Shown here: piece after piece, positions 33,605 through 39,028 of the stretch
Layout of the letters: each line of letters opens with the position of its first letter
How positions within the stretch are numbered: position 1 is the first letter of the stretch
NCBI GenBank assembly: GCA_900540385.1
Contig: UQFY01000016.1
Location: 1 to 39,028, forward strand
Direction: 5' to 3'
DNA: 39,028 nucleotides
DNA from: an uncultured Mollicutes bacterium
GTDB lineage: Bacteria > Bacillota_I > Bacilli_A > RFN20 > CAG-826
Notes under the pieces: model-generated
Databases searched by the model: none
What the model saw: only the letters and a program-made list of their open reading frames with translations
What the model was told of the DNA's origin: nothing
Made by a program: the position numbers and the translations under genes

Positions 33605-34876
33605 CTAGAAATCGATGGAATTGTAGTTCTTGTTTGCAAGATATCCTTCGATGAGCTCGTTAAGATACTTGTTTTGATGTTCGAGAAGATATGTTTCTAA
33701 TTCATTAACCTTCTTATCATTTTCTTCATTCTTTTCTAAAGGAATACCCGTGAAATAGCTCTTATTTAAAAGAGAGACAATCTCTATTAAAGAATTTCGT
33801 TTTTCATTTGTTAATTCCTCGTCTTGATAGAAAGACCGCGTAAGGTTATAGGAATTTGTTTTATCAAAGAGCCAATCAACAAAAGAAGAGAAATTTAATA
33901 GATTAGGATCGGTATACCTTTGCTTTTTAGCAAAAGAAGATACGTCAAGATTCTCCGTATGGTAACTCCATTTTCCTTTTTGAGAATGAATGACGCCATA
34001 ATGATTTGGAGTGCTAGATAAAGAAGAAGTCAATATTTCTAATAAACCGTCTTCTTTTGCTATATGTTGGGTATGTAGATGACCAGCAAAGTTCGTAGAA
34101 ACGTTATATTTTTGGTAAAGAGAACGAATTCTTTCGGCGTTCACAATGATATTGGATTCCCCCATGCTTTTGTTTTCTAACAATAAAGGTTGGTGAGAGA
34201 AAGATAGAACGGTCGCATTCTTGGAATGAAGAGTTTCTAAAACACCTTCAAGCCAATTCAAACTCTCGTTTGTGAAAAGCCTTTCTGAATCCGTATTGCT
34301 ATCAAGCATAATGGCATACGTATTCTTAGCAACCTCTTTGATATAAGTGAAACTACTTGGGTCTTTGTATTCCGCTTGATGATAGCCAAAACGAGAGTAT
34401 TTTTGTTTTACCTCTTCCGCTTTATAGACGGGTATGGATGTGCTCTTCCCGTTTAAGAAAGAAAAAGCGGGGTAGTTACCAACATCATGATTTCCAAGCA
34501 AAACATATACAGGTATGCCCTCTTTTTGGATTTCTTTGATTTTGGAAATGAAACCATCATGCGAAACCTGAGAGCCATTTAACGTGTTATCACCCGTAAA
34601 AAATACAGCGTCCGGTTTCTTCTCTTTGATGGTATCGATATAGGCATCGAGTATTTCTTCAGAATAATATGTCGCCTTCCCATCACCGGAAATCGATGCA
34701 ACATTAGGAGCAAACGTCTCATCCCTTAAAGAAGGGTCCAAATAATGGAGGTCGGAGGCAACAAAGAAAGTAAAGTCATCTTCTTTTAAGCTCGGAGAAG
34801 GGATATCATCCCATTCTTTAGAGCAAGAGAGTAAGAAGAAAGGAAGAAGAAACAGGATACGTTTTTTCATACGCAT
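33605..34876 (-). CDS. Secreted lipoprotein metallophosphoesterase
   Basis: I take the start at 34876, 4 nt past the ZIP gene stop, where the signal peptide reads MRMKKRILFLLPFFLLSC with lipidated Cys18 (34870 is a possible alternative). The calcineurin-like metal site is complete: SDLHY, TGDNTLNGS, LLGNHDVG, SFSHQPLL and FAGHLHTQH. The enzyme should hydrolyse a phosphoester outside the cell, with two divalent metals; the substrate is unknown. About 130 C-terminal residues beyond the catalytic domain have no recognised motif. Its pairing with a metal importer may be a matter of metal supply (inference). Confidence 0.87.
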   Translation of the reverse strand: MRMKKRILFLLPFFLLSCSKEWDDIPSPSLKEDDFTFFVASDLHYLDPSLRDETFAPNVASISGDGKATYYSEEILDAYIDTIKEKKPDAVFFTGDNTLNGSQVSHDGFISKIKEIQKEGIPVYVLLGNHDVGNYPAFSFLNGKSTSIPVYKAEEVKQKYSRFGYHQAEYKDPSSFTYIKEVAKNTYAIMLDSNTDSERLFTNESLNWLEGVLETLHSKNATVLSFSHQPLLLENKSMGESNIIVNAERIRSLYQKYNVSTNFAGHLHTQHIAKEDGLLEILTSSLSSTPNHYGVIHSQKGKWSYHTENLDVSSFAKKQRYTDPNLLNFSSFVDWLFDKTNSYNLTRSFYQDEELTNEKRNSLIEIVSLLNKSYFTGIPLEKNEENDKKVNELETYLLEHQNKYLNELIEGYLANKNYNSIDF

Positions 34877-34880
34877 TATT

Positions 34881-35681
34881 TTATCCCAAGGCAACATCTA
34901 GCGACATCATCAAGATAAAACCTATGATGAAAGACCAAACACCGGAATGGCTTGTTGGATCACCTTTTGCATCAGGAATCATCTCTTCTGCTATAACGTA
35001 TAACATGCATCCTGCCGCAAACGATAACGCCCAAGGCATAATAGGGTCTAAGAAATAGGCAAGAAAGAGTCCAAGAATAGCTGCAACAGGCTCTACCGCT
35101 CCAGAAAGAGTTCCAAACCAAAAAGCTTTTCTAGAATTACCAGTTTCTCCCTTAATCGGCAAAGAAACCACTGCTCCTTCAGGAATGTTTTGAATGCCAA
35201 TACCAATAGCAAGCATCAAAGAAGATAGAAGCAAGCCCGTTTGGGTATCAGGCGTCATCTTAGCAAGCGCAGCACCAAAGCTAATACCAACAGATAAGCC
35301 TTCAGGTATATTGTGAATGGTTACAGCTAAAAACATCTTCGCTGTTTTAGAAACTCTTGAAGGAAGACCTTCTTCTTTATTTTGTTCAACATGGAAATGA
35401 GGAACAAGTTTATCAATCCCCCAAAGGAAAAGAGCTCCTAAAAGCACTGCCACTCCTGAAACAACCCAGGAGGGCATATAAGTTATTTCCATTTCCAAGG
35501 ATGGAACGATCAAAGAGAAAACAGACGCAGATAACATAATGCCTGCCGCAAATCCCAAAAAGATTTGATTCACCTTCGGACTAATCTCTTTCTTACGGAA
35601 GAAAAAGACAAAAGAAGATCCTAACGTTGTGCAAAAGAAAATAAAGAAGATTCCTATTGCAGCATATAGATATGGGTTCAT
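34881..35681 (-). CDS. ZIP family divalent metal transporter
   Basis: The 266-residue protein has about eight membrane helices and the ZIP metal-path motifs HNIPEGLSVG and QNIPEGAVVS, with the family block GTLSGAVEPVAAILG, as in the ZupT/GufA group that takes up Zn, Fe or Mn. A short His- and Glu-containing loop (PHFHVEQNKEEG) separates helices 3 and 4. AAGGAGAA precedes the ATG. It starts a two-gene operon with the phosphoesterase, 4 nt downstream, behind an 18-bp palindrome that looks like a metal-regulator operator. Confidence 0.9.
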   Translation of the reverse strand: MNPYLYAAIGIFFIFFCTTLGSSFVFFFRKKEISPKVNQIFLGFAAGIMLSASVFSLIVPSLEMEITYMPSWVVSGVAVLLGALFLWGIDKLVPHFHVEQNKEEGLPSRVSKTAKMFLAVTIHNIPEGLSVGISFGAALAKMTPDTQTGLLLSSLMLAIGIGIQNIPEGAVVSLPIKGETGNSRKAFWFGTLSGAVEPVAAILGLFLAYFLDPIMPWALSFAAGCMLYVIAEEMIPDAKGDPTSHSGVWSFIIGFILMMSLDVALG

Positions 35682-35692
35682 ATATTCTCCTT

Positions 35693-35716
35693 AGTTAGTT
35701 TTTACTAACTTATATA
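35693..35716 (-). promoter_or_regulatory. Palindromic operator and -10 of the ZIP operon
   Basis: AGTTAGT-TTTT-ACTAACT (35693-35710) is a perfect 7-bp inverted repeat placed between a -10-like TATATA (minus, 35711-35716) and the ribosome-binding site. The position fits a repressor. DtxR/MntR-type metal regulators use dyads of similar form; the match is only general. Beyond it, 35717-35860 is AT-rich and I see no gene there. Confidence 0.5.
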
Positions 35717-35945
35717 GAGAATAAACGTTCCTAAGAATTCTTCAAGCCTAAATTAATCTCTTTCCAAACGTTTGAAACGAATAGTATTCTAATCAGTCAA
35801 AAAATAAAGCATTTTAAATAAGTGACGTCTTAGTATACGTTATAAACATTTTGGAGATTTGTTGATCAACGCCCCTAATCTTTATGTGAAAAGTTCCAAG
35901 AATGGAACTATTTTGTACAAGAAACGTTAAAAACGATTGTTTTAG

Positions 35946-36140
35946 TTCCAGTTTTGGTATTTTTCTGTTGTGGACATAGTTGCTGTTTTAACAGACAGAA
36001 TAAATCCGAATAACTATTGGAAAGTCTTAAAGAGCCGTTTGAAAAAAGAAGGGGGCGAGTTGGTTACAAAACGTAACCGACTGAAACTTCGTTCCCCAAA
36101 AGACGGAAAAACTTATAATGCGGACGTGCTTGATACGAAA
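35946..36140 (+). pseudogene. BRO-N (phage antirepressor) fragment
   Basis: The plus strand reads WYFSVVDIVAVLTDR, NYWKVLKSRLKKEGGELV and YNADVLDT, the hallmark of the BRO family N-terminal DNA-binding domain of phage antirepressors. It has no start of its own: a TAG precedes it at 35943-35945. It is cut off after DVLDT, where antisense transposase sequence begins (about 36140). About 65 residues remain. Confidence 0.8.
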
Positions 36141-36392
36141 GGCGTTTTTGGCGACGCCGGTCATCGAATTCCCCGCCAGGACCTTCGCGACCAGCTCGAA
36201 TCTTTGCTCGGCGGTCCAATCCCGGTTTGCCGAACTGCGTTTCAATCCGTAACGCCTAGATCGTCAAACGCTTTCACCTAGGCTCTTACATGGTCTAAAA
36301 AGTTTTTTGTTTCTCCCGATAGGAGCAAGATCTCGCCTTCCTTCTTTATACTTGGGGATGCAACCAAGTTTTAATTTCCAATCGTATTTCAT
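36141..36392 (-). pseudogene. IS3-family transposase OrfA remnant
   Basis: From the ATG at 36392 (AAAGGGG upstream) the minus strand reads MKYDWKLKLGCIPKYKEG, then after a frameshift NFLDHVRA-stop-VKAFDDLGV, then after another shift DWTAEQRFELVAKVLAGN. These are consecutive parts of one IS3 OrfA helix-turn-helix protein. The in-frame TAG (36278-36280) stands where a Trp codon is expected. It is truncated at the junction with the BRO-N fragment. At least three lesions make it non-functional. Confidence 0.75.
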
Positions 36393-36504
36393 GAAAAATA
36401 CCCCTTTCCTAGTTTTGTCCAGGATTAGGGGCACATTTCAGTTAGCAGCCCTGCTTTTTTCTTATTTTAAATATCGAAACAGGTTATCTCGTATTTCATC
36501 AATT

Positions 36505-38340
36505 TCAATCAATCAATCTCTTAAAAAGGGCCTCGAAATTTCTTAAGGTTTCCTCATGGAAATCAGATTTTTTACACATCTTCTTCATTAAGGAGGAAGA
36601 AGAGGCTTTCTTATAATCCGGTTTTCCTTCCTGCAAAGCCCCATATTTTTCCTTGTCTTCAGCGCAAAAGAGATCTTCAATTTCTTTTTTGTCTTTAAAA
36701 ATATCCGATATGCAAAGAGCATCATTTAGAGCTGTCTCGTTACATTTTTCTTTCATGGCTAAACCAGCCCTATCCCCATCAAGAAGAAGAGCTTTTTTAT
36801 AAAATTTAAGATTGCATAGTTCCTGTAGTATAACGCTTTGCTTATTTTCGTTTTCCCCGACTCCCTGAAAAGGAAGAAATGCCAGATTTTTAATTCCTAG
36901 GATGTTCTTGAACATAGTAAGGTAGCTATAATCGGTAATCCCCTCCACAAGAACAACCGTTGTATCAATGTCATAAAAGACATTTTGATCGATAGTCAGG
37001 CTCTTTTTGATGGGTTTTAAAGAATCAGGATCATCAACGTCAATCGCACTAAAAAGATTGAAAATGGAAGAGCGATTATTATTCATGCTTATTAGACGCA
37101 GTTCGTTAAAGTTGTCTGGATCGATCAGGAATGGAGAATGCGTTGCAAGGATGAAAGTCAATCCATTTCTTATAGCAAATTCTTTAAGGAATCTTCTTAG
37201 CTCTATTTGGCCTTGTGGATGAAGATGTGTGGCAGGCTCATCCATAACGACTATATCGCCGTACCCAAGCTCGTTTGAGCTTAGGAAATTAAAGAACAAA
37301 TCGAAGAACCATCGAAAGCCTGTTGATTGATAATCCATTATAATTGGTTCCTCATCCTTTCCCCTTGACATGCTAAACGAAATCGTATTTTCATCGAGTT
37401 CTATCGCAAAATGGTATTGATCCTTTTCCGCAAAATACATCTTGTTGAATTCCTCGCTGAGCTTGGAAATTTTCGCATCAATGGTTCTTTTTACCTTATT
37501 AAGCGTCGCCTTATTACGGAATCTTTCGTATTGGTTGTAGGCATTCTTTATAACGTTTGGATCGATGCCGATTGCTTTAAATACCGATTTGAAAAATAAG
37601 CTTTGGTCAAGTCTTGCAACGTTAGTTTCCAAATCTCGTTGTTCTAATCTTTTTTCTTTATAATCAACTATTTTTGGCAAGAACGGAATGCCATAAGTTT
37701 TTTTCATATAAGAATCGGCTTGAAATTGAATATCAGCGGAATCGCGGAAAATAAAGCTGTTAAGTATCCCATTCATCGGTTTGATTTGATTGTTAACTAT
37801 GTCATCGCAATAAGAACGGCTTCTACTTTTACAAACAGACAAGCATTCGTTTACCACCGCAAGAAACTGCTCCTGAGTTTTCTCGGGCATTGTTTTAAGA
37901 CGATCGACGTAGGATTGGAAGTCAACCCTAGATAAATAGTAAACCGTTTGAAAAACAGACACCCATTTTTGAAATTCTTTCAAGCATCTTTCGTAATCAA
38001 ACACAACGGGAGGGACCTTCATTTCAAAATTGGCATTATCCACCGAGACTTTTAGCTCAATACAAGTCTCGTTGTCTTTCACGCCAAAGGTTACCAAAGG
38101 CTTTAAATCCTCTGAATCAAAACTTAAAATCGTTTTGTCTTTTTCGATTAATCTGGAATCAGCTCCATCTTTCGTTTCTTTTATTGCGTCTAAAACGTTG
38201 CTTTTTCCAGAGTTATTAGGGCCTATTAAAATAACAACATCTCCAATCTCCTCTTTTTTAAGACTTTGATTGAGTATTATAGTTTGTTCTTTATCTAATC
38301 CAAAATTTCTATATTTGCTTAATTTAACGTATCTTTTCAT
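36505..38340 (-). CDS. OLD-family ATP-dependent nuclease (AAA ATPase-TOPRIM)
   Basis: The 611-residue protein fuses an ABC/SMC-like ATPase to a TOPRIM nuclease. Walker A is GPNNSGKS (40-47), Walker B IVVMDEPATHLHP (363-375), and the H-loop ATHSPF (H401). The TOPRIM part has E466 in VLVEGITD and the metal-binding D521-x-D523 in LLLDGDRAG. Such OLD proteins are DNA nucleases and form the core of several anti-phage systems (Gabija GajA, some retron effectors). Here there is no helicase or reverse transcriptase partner; the only neighbour is an HTH gene overlapping it by 4 nt (ATGA). It sits beside mobile DNA remnants, so defence or addiction is plausible (inference). Confidence 0.85.
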   Translation of the reverse strand: MKRYVKLSKYRNFGLDKEQTIILNQSLKKEEIGDVVILIGPNNSGKSNVLDAIKETKDGADSRLIEKDKTILSFDSEDLKPLVTFGVKDNETCIELKVSVDNANFEMKVPPVVFDYERCLKEFQKWVSVFQTVYYLSRVDFQSYVDRLKTMPEKTQEQFLAVVNECLSVCKSRSRSYCDDIVNNQIKPMNGILNSFIFRDSADIQFQADSYMKKTYGIPFLPKIVDYKEKRLEQRDLETNVARLDQSLFFKSVFKAIGIDPNVIKNAYNQYERFRNKATLNKVKRTIDAKISKLSEEFNKMYFAEKDQYHFAIELDENTISFSMSRGKDEEPIIMDYQSTGFRWFFDLFFNFLSSNELGYGDIVVMDEPATHLHPQGQIELRRFLKEFAIRNGLTFILATHSPFLIDPDNFNELRLISMNNNRSSIFNLFSAIDVDDPDSLKPIKKSLTIDQNVFYDIDTTVVLVEGITDYSYLTMFKNILGIKNLAFLPFQGVGENENKQSVILQELCNLKFYKKALLLDGDRAGLAMKEKCNETALNDALCISDIFKDKKEIEDLFCAEDKEKYGALQEGKPDYKKASSSSLMKKMCKKSDFHEETLRNFEALFKRLID

Positions 38341-38819
38341 TTTCTTTCTCCTTTATTGATTGAATACATTTTTATTATTTCTTCATAAGGTTTCATCATT
38401 TCTTTTTCTTGCTCCGTATGATGCTTTTTTTTCAATAACATAGACAGCTGCACAAGGTAATGAATTACTATGTCATAATCGGTACTTTGTGAGCATTGAA
38501 CTAGAAATTTCGATTTCTCACTATTAGGGTCTGATCGAACAGCATCGCCAACAATCGTGGAAGACATGATTTCGTCTACTAAAGAGGGATTATCTACCTT
38601 CGGCAGTTCATTCAATATATAACTAATGACATTATTTTTACCAATGAGTTTGTTGTTCTCTATATATTTGAACAAACTCAAAGTTTTGGGGCTAATAGAC
38701 TGACAAACTCCTTTATCATAATCTTCTATAGATTTATAAAGAGTGGGTCTAGAGACTCCCAAATAGTTTGCTAATTCAGTGATTTTGATGTTCATACGCT
38801 TTAAACTTTCGTGAATCAT
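38337..38819 (-). CDS. HTH protein paired with the OLD nuclease
   Basis: The 160-residue protein has an N-terminal helix-turn-helix (about 12-36: IKITELANYLGVSRPTLYKSIEDY) of the resolvase/TetR-like recognition type. A helical C-terminal part (about 50-160; YIENNKLIGKNNVISYIL, IVIHYLVQLSMLLKKKHH) follows that I do not recognise. Its last bases overlap the nuclease start (ATGA), so the two are co-translated. A double palindrome covers its promoter, fitting autoregulation. It could be a repressor, an antitoxin or a sensor that restrains the nuclease; the sequence does not decide. AGAGG lies before the ATG. Confidence 0.75.
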   Translation of the reverse strand: MIHESLKRMNIKITELANYLGVSRPTLYKSIEDYDKGVCQSISPKTLSLFKYIENNKLIGKNNVISYILNELPKVDNPSLVDEIMSSTIVGDAVRSDPNSEKSKFLVQCSQSTDYDIVIHYLVQLSMLLKKKHHTEQEKEMMKPYEEIIKMYSINKGERK

Positions 38820-38837
38820 ATTTTTTCCTCTGCCAAC

Positions 38838-38890
38838 ATTATCCTATTATTTTACATTTTTTGTAAAGTATTATTTAAAATTTTTGTAAA
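38838..38890 (-). promoter_or_regulatory. Promoter and double operator of the HTH-OLD cassette
   Basis: On the minus strand, -35 TTTACA (38862-38867), 18 nt, -10 GATAAT (38838-38843). The -35 is one arm of a perfect palindrome TTTACA-n5-TGTAAA (38851-38867). A second, imperfect copy, TTTAAA-n5-TGTAAA (38874-38890), lies 23 bp further up, about two helical turns away. The arrangement suggests cooperative autorepression by the HTH protein. Confidence 0.6.
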
Positions 38891-38983
38891 ACATATTTGA
38901 AAAAGTGAACAGAGATAGCATCTGAACTAAAGGAATCAATTAAGTAACCCTCTTAGTCATGATTTTCCCGACAAAATAAAAAT

Positions 38984-39007
38984 CCGCGTCTTCAAGGCGC
39001 GGTTTTT
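38984..39007. terminator. Bidirectional terminator near right edge
   Basis: CCGCGTCT pairs with AGGCGCGG (one G-U pair) around a 3-nt loop, flanked by AAAAAT and TTTTT. The gene it serves is probably outside the window. The stretch 38891-38983 holds nothing I can identify. Confidence 0.8.
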
Positions 39008-39011
39008 CGAT

Positions 39012-39028
39012 CTGGCCTATAAGGCCGG
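39012..39028. other. Hairpin at right window edge
   Basis: CTGGCCT-ATA-AGGCCGG forms a compact GC-rich inverted repeat that runs into the window end. It may belong to a structured RNA or a gene outside; I cannot assign it. Confidence 0.3.

Larger units (their letters stand above)
35863..36440. mobile_element. Decayed IS3-family element holding a phage gene fragment
   Basis: On the minus strand, TGAAATGTGCCCCTAATC (from 36440) precedes an IS3-type orfA remnant as a terminal repeat would. At 35863, facing it, is TGATCAACGCCCCTAATC, sharing TGA and the 10-mer GCCCCTAATC. Between them are the orfA piece and, in place of orfB, a BRO-N gene fragment. The middle (36145-36240) is GC-rich compared with the window. 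Length is about 578 bp. The right-hand inverted repeat is my inference from the 13 of 18 match. Confidence 0.55.

Noticed and set aside
36141..36281. The second half of the plus-strand frame 35970-36281 as part of a BRO protein
   Set aside because: After DVLDT the frame runs antisense through the IS3 orfA remnant; the residues are a by-product of the junction.
36441..36504. GCAG-CC-CTGC followed by T6 as a terminator
   Set aside because: The stem is too short with a 2-nt loop, and it is on the strand opposite to the adjacent nuclease gene.

Overview
The window looks like chromosomal DNA of a gut-dwelling, low-GC member of the Bacillota. Most genes are AT-rich and preceded by AGGAG-type ribosome-binding sites. 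Four genes encode lipoproteins with a lipobox, three of them with serine-rich linkers. Ingredients typical of intestinal bacteria are present: a complete glucuronide pathway, a bile-salt-hydrolase-type enzyme, and GPH sugar transporters paired with glycosidases. TGA is used as a stop, so the standard bacterial code applies. An uncultured Bacilli lineage near Erysipelotrichales or the RF39/RFN20 groups is my inference, not something the sequence proves.

0-10 kb: one divergent glucuronide regulon. A five-gene minus-strand operon (uxuA, SDR fructuronate reductase, uxaC, kdgA, kdgK) takes glucuronate to pyruvate plus glyceraldehyde-3-phosphate. On the plus strand lie an AraC-type regulator, a GPH-family transporter and a GH2 glycosidase, which would import and cleave glucuronides. 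The region is tied together by tandem copies of TTGCAATATTTWA, 22 bp apart, in front of both promoters, plus cre-like sites.

10-19 kb: a bile-salt-hydrolase-like Ntn enzyme, a small orphan protein, a three-gene operon of secreted lipoproteins (LRR/BspA-like, BIG2, and a protein with a duplicated domain), a DegV protein, and a membrane GGDEF protein whose last 34 residues are cut off by a one-base frameshift.

19-30 kb: a P2-type cation ATPase under a yybP-ykoY (Mn2+) riboswitch, a thioredoxin-like protein, recN, and an operon of GPH transporter, GH3 beta-glucosidase and GT2 glycosyltransferase.

30-36 kb: a small membrane protein, a csoR-copA copper operon in which copA carries a C-terminal CopZ-like domain with its own ribosome-binding site, and a ZIP metal transporter/secreted phosphoesterase pair behind a palindromic operator.

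36-39 kb: accessory DNA. A decayed IS3-type element contains a fragment of a phage BRO-N antirepressor gene. Next to it is a two-gene cassette, an HTH protein overlapping an OLD-family ATPase-TOPRIM nuclease by 4 nt, with a double palindromic operator. This cassette is the best candidate here for an undescribed defence or addiction system.
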